From: Xanthomonas phaseoli pv. phaseoli
GTDB taxonomy: Bacteria; Pseudomonadota; Gammaproteobacteria; Xanthomonadales; Xanthomonadaceae
Assembly: GCA_022749655.1 (NCBI GenBank)
Contig: CP094245.1
Span: 1 to 56,688 of the forward strand
Direction: 5' to 3'
Length of the DNA stretch: 56,688 bases
Shown here: positions 14,654-24,160 of the stretch, in pieces
Numbering within the stretch: the first letter of the stretch is position 1
How the letters are laid out: each line of letters begins with the position of its first letter
The notes under the pieces: generated by a model
Seen by the model: the letters and a program-made list of their open reading frames with translations, nothing else
Told to the model about the DNA's origin: nothing
Database searches by the model: none
Program-made: the position numbers and the translations under genes

Positions 14654-16002
14654 GCTCTTGGGGGCTTTCAGATAGCCCGCAACGGCGCCGACAGATACGC
14701 CCATACGCTGAGCAATAACGCGAACAGATAAGCCTTCCGCCTTCAGCGCCTGGGCCTGCTTCCGCTTGGCCTGGGCCGCATCCAGGTAGGTTTCGCGGTC
14801 TACCGCGCCAGCTGCGCGCCGCTTGGCCTCATGGCGCTTGCGATCGCGTTCCTTGGCCATGCCTGCACCAATGATGGTGCGCAGCTGCGCCTGCTCGTCG
14901 GAGGTGATCTGAAAGAGGTTGATGAGGGTGTCGTTTTTCGGGGTGTAGAGCGGGGCGAATTCTTTATCGCCCAATGTGACCTTTTCCCCGGCTTCGTAGG
15001 CTTTGGCCTTGCTGTAGAGCGTCATCAGCTCTTTGCTGCGGTAGTTCCATCTCGCGTCCAGCTCGCCGGCGAGCGCGGCGGCTTCGTGATACATCTGGCC
15101 ACTGTGTGTTGCGCCCGATAGCAGCAGAAAATTCAGCCGCCAGAACAGGTGCTGCATCCGCTCACCTTCGCGCACCCCGCCGCGCAGCGTGGCCAGCGTG
15201 CGCAGATCCTCAAGGCGGTCCCAAGCAAGCTGCCGCCCGGAGAAGCCGCGCAGATTGTCCGACTTGCCGCCTGGCAGCAGCCTGAGCTGCTGGCGTTCGC
15301 GGCGATCGGCACGGTCCTGGCGTTGTTGCTCGATGGTCCATCTGGCTTTCGGCAGCAGTGCTTCTGCTAGGTACTCGAAGTTGTAGCGGATCGGATGGCC
15401 ATCCTGGCCAGATTCGACGTGGACAACACGGCAGATGTTGCCGCTCTTGGTATTTACGGTGTCGACCAGGCGCAGCACACGCGAAGCATCCTTGGCTTGC
15501 GGATCTGCGCCAAGCGCGGCCAGTCGGTCGATTAGGTAACGCTGACAAGCGTTCCAGCGCGGCAGGGCCTGTCTTGGAATCGTCCCGTCCATCAGCCATT
15601 TCGCCTGTAGGCCTCGGCCGCTGTAGACGATAAGTGAGGGGTTGGCAGGCCTTCCTCTGCGCAATGAAAAAGGACGGCCGCGGCCAGTTGCTCGGGCGTG
15701 CGTCCCACTGCCCACGGCTGACGGTAAGTGTCGATATCGGCGAACAGGAGGCCGATGCGCAGCAGATTGACCACGCGCCGGTTGGGCCGCATGAACTCTG
15801 CCTGCGTCATCCAGGTGTCGCGGTCCTTGTCGATCAAGCCGAGCACTGCCGGCATGTCGGTCAGCTTATGGGACGACTGGCGCTTTTCACCGCGCTGGTC
15901 GACCAGCAGCGAGAAGAAGCCGGTTCGGCCAGCGTCGTGATAGGTCTGCGCCTCATCATCGATGCTGAATAGCGCGAGTTGCGCTTGTGTTTTCGTGCCC
16001 AT
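14612..16002 (-). CDS. repA: Plasmid replication protein with primase-like core
   Basis: Start at 16002 (MGTKTQAQLALFSIDDEAQT) after a GGAGAGGT ribosome site; stop at 14612. A C run near 15635 reads four where five are needed; with five C the frame passes from EEGLPTP directly into SLIVYSGRGLQAKW and is open to the end, about 463 residues. FADID (residues 87-91) and YSGRGLQAKW (near 127-136) are the acidic and SGRG motifs of archaeo-eukaryotic-primase-type Rep proteins. The C-terminus has a helix-turn-helix (SVRVIAQRMGVSVGAVAGYL). It is the only replication initiator candidate in the plasmid. An inverted repeat at 16068-16091 upstream may be its operator. Confidence 0.8.
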
Positions 16003-16067
16003 ACCTCTCCGATCGGTGCACGAATTTCGCGCACACGCCCTTGCTTTCCGGAGAGGGGAGCCTTACA

Positions 16068-16091
16068 ATACGAGGTACCAAACGCTCGTAT
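16068..16091 (-). promoter_or_regulatory. Inverted repeat in the repA leader, possible operator
   Basis: ATACGAG (16068-16074) and CTCGTAT (16085-16091) face each other 66 bases upstream of the repA start. RepA-type proteins often bind such sites to control their own level. Confidence 0.45.
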
Positions 16092-16125
16092 CGGTTAGGG
16101 TTCTTCCTTCCGAAATGATTTGGCC

Positions 16126-16158
16126 AAAGCCCCGCGCCAACGGGGCTTTCGCTTTTTA
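16126..16158. terminator. Hairpin terminator between the 16180-16545 gene and repA
   Basis: AAAGCCCCG and CGGGGCTTT form a 9-bp stem around CGCCAA, followed on plus by CGCTTTTT. It could stop minus-strand transcripts from the upstream gene before repA, although the T run is on the plus side. Confidence 0.6.
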
Positions 16159-16179
16159 GCGTTCTCGATCCGACGCCAA

Positions 16180-16545
16180 TCAGATCGAGGCAGCTGCGAT
16201 TAAACCTTCACAGTTATGTCCTCTGTGCTTCATCCACTTCGGTTGAGTGCGCGGTGTCCAGCCCACTGTGTTCGCAGCGAATTTCGAGATACCGCGCTCC
16301 AGCAACAACGCAGCAGCGCCGTCGAAGCTTTGGAAGTACCTGACGCCCCGATTGCGGGCCAGACCAACCACACGCCTGTCCTCGCCAAGATCGACGATCA
16401 CCACCAGACCTTCTCCGTCCTCGGCCGCACGAATTTCCGCGCCGCGCACTAGGTGGGCGTCGGCGGCTTCCTGCAGGGCTTTAGGCTCGATAGCGATCAC
16501 GGGCGAATGTCTACATTGCTGAATCTGAGCGGGATCATGCCCCAT
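16180..16545 (-). CDS. Unknown plasmid backbone protein
   Basis: Up to 121 residues. The part from VIAIEPKALQEAADAHLVRG on looks conserved-protein-like: alternating strand pattern GLVVIVDLGEDRRVVGLARN, then FQSFDGAAALLLERGISKFA and a basic tail with TPRTQPKWMKH. This resembles small proteins annotated in Xanthomonas-type plasmids as partition-associated (ParC-like), but I recall that only loosely. GTG or ATG start cannot be decided, since no clear ribosome site is present. It lies just downstream of the ParE-like remnant. Confidence 0.5.
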   Translation of the reverse strand: MGHDPAQIQQCRHSPVIAIEPKALQEAADAHLVRGAEIRAAEDGEGLVVIVDLGEDRRVVGLARNRGVRYFQSFDGAAALLLERGISKFAANTVGWTPRTQPKWMKHRGHNCEGLIAAASI

Positions 16546-16616
16546 GCGACGGGGCCGTGCAAGTTATTCAATTTCTCGCAAGGCAGAAGGTGGCGCTGCA
16601 GCCGGTGCCTTTCTCC

Positions 16617-16682
16617 TCACGGTATCTGCTGCGCGGCATGCTTCACGCGCAGAATTTCAACGACGCCGGCGCTGGCCAACAG
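16617..16682 (-). pseudogene. C-terminal remnant of a ParE/RelE-type toxin
   Basis: The last 21 codons, LLASAGVVEILRVKHAAQQI and P then stop, match the C-terminal strand and the V-x-I-L-R-V-x-H-A pattern of ParE/RelE toxins. The rest is missing at the border with IS407-group copy C, so the IS or a later rearrangement removed it. No antitoxin is visible nearby. Confidence 0.55.
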
Positions 16683-16719
16683 GGTAATCCCCCACTTCTA
16701 GCGGTCGCCAGAAGTGGAG

Positions 16720-17547
16720 CTAAGCGGCCATCGCCAACTTCATGGCAGGCGTGATGCCGCCGAGCGCCATATTCGGACGCTCGTGGTTGTACGTCCATAG
16801 CCAGCGGGTGGCTTTGTCCTGCACCTGGTCGATGGTGTCGAACAGGGTTTGGGCGAGCCAGGCGTAGCGGATGGTGCGGTTGTAGCGTTCAACGTAGGCG
16901 TTCTGCTGTGGCTTGCCCGGCTGGATGTGCTCGACCCGGATACCATGCCGCTGCGCCCAGGACAGCAACGCGCCACTGATGTATTCAGGGCCGTTGTCGC
17001 AGCGGATCACGGCGGGCTTGCCGCGCCACTCGATGATCTGCTCCAGCGATCGGATCACACGGGCTGACGGCAGCGACAGATCCACCTCGATCCCCAGCCC
17101 CTCGCGATTGAAGTCGTCGAGCACATTGAACAGCCGGAAGCTGCGGCCGTCGGCCAACTGGTCGTGCATGAAGTCCATCGACCAGACCTGGTTGATAGCC
17201 TCCGGCACCGCCAGAGGCTCGGGCCGCTCACGCACCAGCCGCTTCCTCGGCTTGATCCGCAGGTTCAACTCCAGCTCGCGGTAGATCCGGTAGACCCGCT
17301 TGTGATTCCAGCCAAAGCCCTTCACGTTGCGCAGGTACAGGTAGCACAGGCCAAAGCCCCAGTCGCGATGGGCGGTCGTCAGGCGGACCAGCCAGTCGGC
17401 GATCCGGGCGTTCTGCTCGCTGGCCTTGGCCTGGTAGCGGAAGCAGGTCTCGCTCACCGCGAAGGCCTGGCAGGCGTGGCGGATGTTCGTACGCCCGCTC
17501 GTGACTGCCGATTGGGCCATCTCGCGTCGCTGAGATGGCCTCACCAT
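16720..17547 (-). CDS. IS407-group OrfB, copy C
   Basis: 275 codons, same as copy A, with the complete DDE triad. Confidence 0.92.
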   Translation of the reverse strand: MVRPSQRREMAQSAVTSGRTNIRHACQAFAVSETCFRYQAKASEQNARIADWLVRLTTAHRDWGFGLCYLYLRNVKGFGWNHKRVYRIYRELELNLRIKPRKRLVRERPEPLAVPEAINQVWSMDFMHDQLADGRSFRLFNVLDDFNREGLGIEVDLSLPSARVIRSLEQIIEWRGKPAVIRCDNGPEYISGALLSWAQRHGIRVEHIQPGKPQQNAYVERYNRTIRYAWLAQTLFDTIDQVQDKATRWLWTYNHERPNMALGGITPAMKLAMAA

Positions 17548-17806
17548 TTTTTGCGAGCGCTTCCTTCAGCAGGTCGGTACTGAGCTGCGCCTCGGCGTAC
17601 ATCTTCTTGAGCCGGCGGTTCTCCTCCTCCAGCTCCTTCATGCGCGCGACCATGGACACGTCCATGCCGCCGAACTTGCTGCGCCACTTGTAGAACGTGG
17701 CCGAGCTGATGCCGTGCTCGCGGCACAGCTCCGGCACGGGCGCACCGGCCTGGGCCTGCTTGAGCACGGCGATGATCTGGCTGTCGGTAAAGCGGGACTT
17801 CTTCAT
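17541..17806 (-). CDS. IS407-group OrfA, copy C
   Basis: Starts at 17806 with the GAGGAGG ribosome site. The A run at its end has six bases instead of seven, which sends the frame past the normal stop into about 100 nonsense codons. A read error in the homopolymer is the simplest cause. Confidence 0.88.
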
Positions 17807-17920
17807 GGAACCTCCTCGGGAAAGGGGGCGAGAAAATTCCACTTCTGGCGTCTGCTAATGGGCGGGGGATTACCCAGCAGAGCACGCAAGGACTATTCGG
17901 CAGTACACGCTGCTGAGATT

Positions 17921-18010
17921 GAGGGCCGGCAGGAATCTGCGAAAAAATTCTTTACTAACAGCAAGTTATCCCACTTTTTGCTGTTTTTGCACGAATCCCT
18001 GCCAACCCTG
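17921..18010. repeat. 90-bp palindromic transposon end
   Basis: Runs from GAGGGCCGGCAGGAATCTGC to GCACGAATCCCTGCCAACCCT. It matches the unit at 10617-10707 along its length with scattered changes. Confidence 0.8.
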
Positions 18011-18070
18011 TCTCACGCCTTCGGCCGCACGCGGCCTGCGCGCTCCGCTTGCCTTGATACATATAACCAA

Positions 18071-18128
18071 GCAAGTGGACGCTGGCACCAAATAAACTGG
18101 ACGAAGCTATCAGTCAAACTGGACGGTG
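18071..18128. repeat. 58-bp repeat with ACTGGACG iterons, inverted at 23115
   Basis: The reverse complement of 23115-23172 matches at about 53 of 58 bases. Within it and just after, AAACTGGACG-like boxes recur every 20-30 bases (18086, 18110, 18139). Multiple short boxes at the tips are typical of IS21 or Tn7/Mu-type transposon ends. They bracket the xopC region with copy D and the gene at 22735. Confidence 0.6.
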
Positions 18129-18387
18129 GCGTCATTTAGGCTGGACGGTTGTGAATTGGCAAAAGTCAGCGCAAGCAGGCAAAGCGGATGCAACCCGCAA
18201 AGCACTGCTGGTCAGCGGTAGCGCCTGCAGGGCGCGCAGCAATGGCCTTTATCGGTGGGACGCCGATATGCCCCCATCCCCGGCACTGGAGATGGGGGCA
18301 TGCGCTATTTGGCCATATGTCTTGCTAGAGAAACGTCTTCACCATTCAATGGTTAGCGACGTTACGATTGTTTGAGCCCCTGCCCAA

Positions 18388-20887
18388 CTAAAGCTCCGTA
18401 ATTTTAGAGACAACACGGGTTGGCACTCCGTCGACATCAATTTCCCTGCCCACGTCGTCACGCTGCGCGTTGACGATCACCCCTTGAGTACACGGCTCTT
18501 TGGCTCCGCAACATTCTTTAATTGCTTGATATCGGAGGGTTGATCGCCGTAAGAGGTTATCGGCACATTAGGTTGAACCGAAAGCCGCTCAAGGCTCTCT
18601 GCCAATCTCGTTGAATCGGGTTTTTGTCGATTCGTCCAATGGCCGTTGAATCCGGATGGGCGTAAATTGCTGTCTCTGAAAGAGTAGCCCGTAGTGCTTC
18701 TTCGTCACTGCCATTCAATGAATTGATAAGTCGCTTCTGCAAATCTTCAGGCATTTGAGAAGGGGGAAATGCGACTTTTCAAGGGTGACTTCTTCCGCGC
18801 CGGACACCACGTCAAAGTAGTGCATCATGCCAAGATGATTGATCTCGTTTTCCAAATCGCCATGGCCGCGGTTACTGATCAATATGACGCGAGAATTCGC
18901 ATTGCGTGATTTCTCCAGAATTTCTTTTGCGCCAGGAAGCAGGGAAAGCTCAATATCCGGGAACGGAACATCTCTGCTATAATTTTTTTCGAAATTTCCG
19001 GCTTTACTAGCCTTTTATATTCGCGGACAAAGTTGGAGTATACGGCATTATTTATCGACGCTGCTTTATGCTCAGAAATTCCTGGGAGCATTTTCCGAAC
19101 AAAATCTTCAATTATGTGGCGCTTATATATGCTTGGCCTACCCATCAAGTAAGATGAAAAGTCTTTTTGATTTTTCATCAGCAATGGCGCTTCATCGTCG
19201 ACCGGCCCTGCATCGTTCAACTTGCTGTGCAGGACCGCTACGGCATCTCCGAGCTCAGGCAACGTGGACGCATGCTCCCTTGCTGCGATAGCCAATGCGT
19301 TATGCATAAGCTTATAATTCAATCCTTTCTCGTCACGCAGACAGTCGTCCCAATCCAATACGACAACCTGTTTTACCTCAGAAGCTTGGATTGAGGAACG
19401 GCTCGCCAAACTAACTTGATCGAGCTCTTTCACGATTTCATCAGGTGAAGCAGGTTTCATTTTCAAAATAGGGATAAGCGAATCATGCTCACCTTCGAGA
19501 ACTTTCGCATCATCTATGAAGTGACGCGCAGAATCCGTCCCTGCCATCTCTTGCATGGAACGTAGCTTTTGCATTTTCTCAAGCGTATCTGGCGCGTCCG
19601 GATCTATCCCTACATTGTGGAGATGGGCTCTTTCGAACAAGTTATTTTGAATTGACTCGAATCTTGAGATTGCCGAATCGCTCGCCGGATCTATTGCGTA
19701 GGCGATTAAAATCATCGCTTCACTATTAGTTAACTTCTCACGCGGCATTCCGATTGCGGCAAGGCGCTCAGTAACCTTTGCTTGAGGATCCCAAGCTGCT
19801 AGGGTTTCGTCTAAAAAAGCGCTAACCTCGGAGGACATGGTAAGTTGCGGTGAAAATGGATGAGCGCTCAGCGTTGCAAGAGCAAGCACGTCCACACCTG
19901 CCTCCTTCGCTGCTGCTTCCATTGCCAGCATAGATCCACCTGCCTGAATGTGGTCATCGGTAATGACAACTTTATCGCCGCGTTTCAGGTCGGATGTAAC
20001 GAAGTAAGGCTGCTGTACCAAACGGCCGATCGGACTCGCTTCTGTGCGCGAGGTTCTTGAGAGACCCACGAGGGACTTGTGATCTGTAAATACAATGGGT
20101 TTTCTGCCCTTCTCCTTAGCTGAACTAGCTTCTAAGGAGTTCAGGGAACTGGCTAGCTCTGTTTGTTCGCAAAACGTAAAGAAGTTTAATGTACTATCTT
20201 CGGCGTAGTGATCGCGCGTCGGCCTTAGCAAATGAACCACACCGCCTTCATCGCCCAAAGCCTCAACTACATGGCGATGCAGACGTGCGACGTATTCTCC
20301 ACGAGATTTATCGATTGTCGCTGTAGCCGCGAAAGCTCGAATAGCACGTGTTCCCTGACTCTGAGTACTTAACAGCGGGCTGGTTTTTAGTCTGCCGAGT
20401 TTGCTATTTTCGCCCTCGATTGGTTCATCGGTGAATAAATCTCGACCACGCTTTCCCACATGTCTAACTGCATAATAGTCCTGCTTTCCCTGCGAGAGGC
20501 TTTTCACTGATTGCAAAGATGGCTTCTCAGTAGCAAATTCGCTAAAAAAGAAAGGCGCTTTCCCCGATTCATTCCGTGAATGATAGTTTTGCGAATCTAC
20601 ACGCTCTGCAGACCCTAGGCTTTGGGTGGGGAGAAGAAACTGACCTTTTCCAACGTCGTTCGAGCGATGCTCGGCAATCATTTTATTGACCGCCTGAAGA
20701 TCGCTGCTAGAATTTTGAATTTTAGATGGCTTACGCTCGAGAGAGCGGAGCCCCTTAGTTCAGCGCTCAATGCCGCACCCTTTGGAATTTCGCTATGGCG
20801 CCCCACTGGAATGGAAATTTTTGGCTTTAAATCTCCTTCAGGAAATTGGCTAAGATCATGAGACTTACTTACACCAATTGTTTTCAT
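18388..20887 (-). CDS. xopC: XopC-family type III effector (phosphoribosyltransferase plus HAD motifs)
   Basis: Start at 20887 (MKTIGVSKSHDLSQFPEGDL) after an AGGAG site; stop at 18388. Five runs each lack one base: G4 near 20750, A7 near 18981, C5 near 18768, A5 near 18625 and A3 near 18512. With them restored one frame of 834 codons results, the length I recall for XopC of X. euvesicatoria. A PRPP-type loop appears as VVITDDHIQAGGSM (near residue 306) and HAD motif I as VVVLDWDDCLRD (near 512); VILISNRGH and YGDQPSD follow as later HAD motifs. XopC proteins are injected into plant cells; their substrate is unsettled. GC content is well below that of the neighbours. No clear plant-inducible promoter box was found upstream. 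IS copies C and D flank it. Confidence 0.85.
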
Positions 20888-21408
20888 CAAGATTGACTCC
20901 TGTTGATTGCCCTATCCCCCTGACTACTTGGCTGTATAATTTGAAAAATTTGCTTAACCTCATTCAAAAGAGCTATAAAGACTCATGGCGCATCAAATTA
21001 AATCATTATTTTTCCGGCACCCTTGTGCGCTCGTCGCAAAAAAAAACTGATGAATTCTTTTTCAGGACCTGCTCGGATTTAAATAACATAATTTGCATGG
21101 GAATTATTGCCTTGGCATTGCATTTTCACTAATGAGGAAGTTAAATCGTATTGACATCAAGCATTTTAGCTTTTCGGCATCAGTAGACAGGCACTTAAAA
21201 GAAAAAGCCTGTCTTAGAGCGAATATTCGATTCTGCAGGACAGTGACGTGCTTAACAAAAAGATGGTTGGCAGGAGTATTAAGACCTGCCGATGCGCATG
21301 GAGACCATCAGCGCGGCGGCATTTTCTCTCATCAGTATTTTTAGCAGAGTGGAGTCGTCGGATGCGATCATCAGCACCCTGAGGGTTGTTTATATCGCCG
21401 AGATGCGT
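20888..21408. other. Low-GC leader region of xopC
   Basis: A/T-rich, with several short open frames but none with a ribosome site and coding-like composition. The minus-strand promoter of xopC should lie here. A TATAAT-like box on the minus strand near 20935 (AATTATACAG) is a possible -10. No TTCGC-N15-TTCGC box was found. Confidence 0.5.
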
Positions 21409-21476
21409 GGTAATCCCCCGCCCATTAGCAGACGCCAGAAGTGGAATTTTCTCGTCCCCTTTCCCGAGGAGGTTCC

Positions 21477-21743
21477 ATGAAGAAGTCCCGCTTTACCGAC
21501 AGCCAGATCATCGCCGTGCTCAAGCAGGCCCAGGCCGGTGCGCCCGTGCCGGAGCTGTGCCGCGAGCACGGCATCAGCTCGGCCACGTTCTACAAGTGGC
21601 GCAGCAAGTTCGGCGGCATGGACGTGTCCATGGTCGCGCGCATGAAGGAGCTGGAGGAGGAGAACCGCCGGCTCAAGAAGATGTACGCCGAGGCGCAGCT
21701 CAGTACCGACCTGCTGAAGGAAGCGCTCGCAAAAAAATGGTGA
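21477..21743 (+). CDS. IS407-group OrfA, copy D
   Basis: Open over 88 codons, identical in design to copy A, with the A7 slippage run. Confidence 0.92.
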   Translation: MKKSRFTDSQIIAVLKQAQAGAPVPELCREHGISSATFYKWRSKFGGMDVSMVARMKELEEENRRLKKMYAEAQLSTDLLKEALAKKW

Positions 21744-22564
21744 GGCCATCTCAGCGACGCGAGATGGCCCAATCGGCAGTCACGAGCGGGCGTACGAACA
21801 TCCGCCACGCCTGCCAGGCCTTCGCGGTGAGCGAGACCTGCTTCCGCTACCAGGCCAAGGCCAGCGAGCAGAACGCCCGGATCGCCGACTGGCTGGTCCG
21901 CCTGACGACCGCCCATCGCGACTGGGGCTTTGGCCTGTGCTACCTGTACCTGCGCAACGTGAAGGGCTTTGGCTGGAATCACAAGCGGGTCTACCGGATC
22001 TACCGCGAGCTGGAGTTGAACCTGCGGATCAAGCCGAGGAAGCGGCTGGTGCGTGAGCGGCCCGAGCCTCTGGCGGTGCCGGAGGCTATCAACCAGGTCT
22101 GGTCGATGGACTTCATGCACGACCAGTTGGCCGACGGCCGCAGCTTCCGGCTGTTCAATGTGCTCGACGACTTCAATCGCGAGGGGCTGGGGATCGAGGT
22201 GGATCTGTCGCTGCCGTCAGCCCGTGTGATCCGATCGCTGGAGCAGATCATCGAGTGGCGCGGCAAGCCCGCCGTGATCCGCTGCGACAACGGCCCTGAA
22301 TACATCAGTGGCGCGTTGCTGTCCTGGGCGCAGCGGCATGGTATCCGGGTCGAGCACATCCAGCCGGGCAAGCCACAGCAGAACGCCTACGTTGAACGCT
22401 ACAACCGCACCATCCGCTACGCCTGGCTCGCCCAAACCCTGTTCGACACCATCGACCAGGTGCAGGACAAAGCCACCCGCTGGCTATGGACGTACAACCA
22501 CGAGCGTCCGAATATGGCGCTCGGCGGCATCACGCCTGCCATGAAGTTGGCGATGGCCGCTTAG
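21737..22564 (+). CDS. IS407-group OrfB, copy D
   Basis: 275 codons with the full DDE triad; copy D appears functional. Confidence 0.92.
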   Translation: MVRPSQRREMAQSAVTSGRTNIRHACQAFAVSETCFRYQAKASEQNARIADWLVRLTTAHRDWGFGLCYLYLRNVKGFGWNHKRVYRIYRELELNLRIKPRKRLVRERPEPLAVPEAINQVWSMDFMHDQLADGRSFRLFNVLDDFNREGLGIEVDLSLPSARVIRSLEQIIEWRGKPAVIRCDNGPEYISGALLSWAQRHGIRVEHIQPGKPQQNAYVERYNRTIRYAWLAQTLFDTIDQVQDKATRWLWTYNHERPNMALGGITPAMKLAMAA

Positions 22565-22734
22565 CTCCACTTCTGGCGACCGCTAGAAGTGGGGGATTAC
22601 CCACTTCGTCACCGGGCAAACAGTGGTGCTTTCTTAGGTCAATACTGTGTCACCATCAGACCGCCCTGGGCTAGAAACCGAAAATGGCGGAACTCAACAG
22701 GGTCAACTAGATAACTAGATATAAGGGAATAAAC

Positions 22735-23022
22735 ATGGGCGGCGCTAAACGCATGATGGAAGAACATGACTCAAAGATTGCATTCGCAACATGGCTCGCC
22801 ATTCGAGCGAGGACCTTGAAGAAATGCGAGATTCACGATGAAGTACTGGAAGGCACCGGAGACATCGAGGCCGCCTACAAATTGGGCAACACCGAGTTTA
22901 GCGCAGGATCGCTAGATGGGAAATTTGAATCCCGTCGCGAGATGACAGACTACATCAAGGAAGCTGTGGAAGAAAACAATAGTGATGAATGCGGCGCGTG
23001 CGCCAAGTATCGCGACGACTGA
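22735..23022 (+). CDS. Small acidic protein of unknown function
   Basis: Ninety-five residues with an AAGGGAATAAAC leader before ATG. It is acidic and has two Cys near the end (DECGACAKYRDD), helices at residues 10-30 (EEHDSKIAFATWLAIRARTL) and 60-80. Size and charge would suit a type III chaperone or a small regulator, but I recognise no family. It is lower in GC than the region after it, like xopC, and lies in the same bracket of 58-bp inverted repeats, so it may have travelled with xopC. Confidence 0.6.
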   Translation: MGGAKRMMEEHDSKIAFATWLAIRARTLKKCEIHDEVLEGTGDIEAAYKLGNTEFSAGSLDGKFESRREMTDYIKEAVEENNSDECGACAKYRDD

Positions 23023-23114
23023 AATCAGCGGATTGAATTTTATATTCAAAACCAAAACGAGGGTCGGCAGGGCAGCCACATCACTCCCCTGCTGACCGCT
23101 TTTGATACCAACGT

Positions 23115-23172
23115 CGCCGTCCAGTTTGACTGATAGTTTAGTCCAGTTTATTTGGTGCCAGCGTCCATTTGC
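23115..23172. repeat. 58-bp repeat, inverted partner of 18071-18128
   Basis: See 18071-18128. The two copies differ at about five positions and face each other across 5 kb. Confidence 0.7.
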
Positions 23173-23677
23173 TCGGCTGTATGTAGTGTGCGGCCGCCGC
23201 TGGTGATCGCCTCGGTGATCGAGCTGGTGGCCGTTCTGCAGGGCAGGGCGGCCGCACTGGCCGGCGTGCGATCGGCACGCTGAAACTGTCTTGCGCGCGA
23301 GCGCGGAACGTGTGGCGCGCCAGCGCTGCAACTGTCTTGCGTGGCGGGTGCGAGGACGCCCGCCCCCAGCTTGCCCACCGCTTCCCCAGGACCCTCCGAT
23401 ACGGAGGTCTCCGGGCCCCAGGGCGGCGCTGCGCGCCGGCCGTGGACAAGCCGGGGACGGCCTGGCGGCGGTGCCATCAAAAGCGGGTTTGCAGGGGAGG
23501 GGGAGGGCGGCTCCCTGCCGGCGGCGGGAGCGTTGTCCTCGGCGCTGAAGCCGCGCGTGCGCGGGTGAAGCGTTGTCCGTAGGGGGTTCCCCTACACCCC
23601 GGAGCGGGCACCTGGTCGTCGCCGCCGCCGGCGGCGTTGGTGACGCGATCGCGGACACGGGCAGCTGTATGTGTGAC

Positions 23678-23824
23678 CAAGACAGTTGCAGCGTGCCGAA
23701 CCTCAACAAGGACGAGGTAGTGGATGAGCCGATGGAAGCGCCCTTTTATCCGGTAACCTCATGTCTTCAAAAAAGAAATCGGATTCTGCGAGTCATTTTT
23801 ACACGTATGTCGGCTGAACCCCGG
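23678..23824. repeat. 147-bp block shared with 6345-6490
   Basis: Same orientation, about 10% divergence, same two borders (17-bp motif on the left, ACGTATGTCGGCTGAACCCC on the right). Confidence 0.7.
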
Positions 23825-24068
23825 CCAGGGCGTCGGCGACATGCCTCGGCCTGGCCAGCCGCCGGGCTGTCGCCAATCCTTGGTCATGGATCTCGCCGGC
23901 GACGCCGGCCTGGTCGTCACCAAGGTGTACAAATGGCACTGAGGGTCGGCAGGGATTCGTATAAAACCTTCCCTCACGCTAGTCTTCGCGGCGCTGGTCG
24001 AAAAAACGGCGCGCGAGACGCGGCGTGGCTTTGGCTTCTGCAAGCGGAGCGCGCAGTGGCGAGGATTA

Positions 24069-24159
24069 GAGGGTCGGCAGGGATTCATGTAAAAAACAGC
24101 CAAAAGTGAGCTAACTCGCTATTAGTAAAGATTTCTTACACGAATCCCTACCGACCCTC
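24069..24159. repeat. 91-bp palindromic transposon end, best preserved
   Basis: GAGGGTCGGCAGGGATTCAT at one end and CACGAATCCCTACCGACCCTC at the other make this the most symmetric of the four units. It ends two bases before the stop of the restriction endonuclease gene. Confidence 0.85.
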
Positions 24160-24160
24160 A

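Larger units (their letters stand above)
16683..17874 (-). mobile_element. IS407-group element, copy C
   Basis: 1192 bp, almost identical to A, D and E. The left flank is ACAG and the right flank CAGC, so there is no duplication at this site. The right flank equals the left flank of copy E. Confidence 0.92.
17875..18387. other. Non-coding border of the xopC region
   Basis: No gene seen. It holds a 90-bp palindromic transposon end (17921-18010) and a cluster of ACTGGACG repeats (18071-18155), inverted with respect to 23115-23172. Confidence 0.6.
21409..22601 (+). mobile_element. IS407-group element, copy D
   Basis: 1193 bp, same sequence as A apart from one base in the right end (CTAGAAG). 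Flanks GCGT and CACT differ, so there is no target duplication. It stands inverted to copy C on the other side of xopC. Confidence 0.92.
23023..24068. other. Gene-free mosaic of transposon ends
   Basis: No believable gene. Seen in order: GAGGGTCGGCAGGGC end fragment (23059-23073), 58-bp iteron block (23115-23172), two minus-strand copies of the 17-bp motif (23279-23295, 23324-23340), a GTAGGGG/CCCCTAC hairpin near 23579, the 147-bp block shared with 6345, and a further end GAGGGTCGGCAGGGATTCGT at 23941. The region looks like the result of repeated transposon insertion and loss. Confidence 0.6.

Noticed and set aside
20888..21408. Plant-inducible promoter box upstream of xopC or the TALE
   Set aside because: I looked for TTCGB-N15-TTCGB on the minus strand in both leaders and found no convincing pair.
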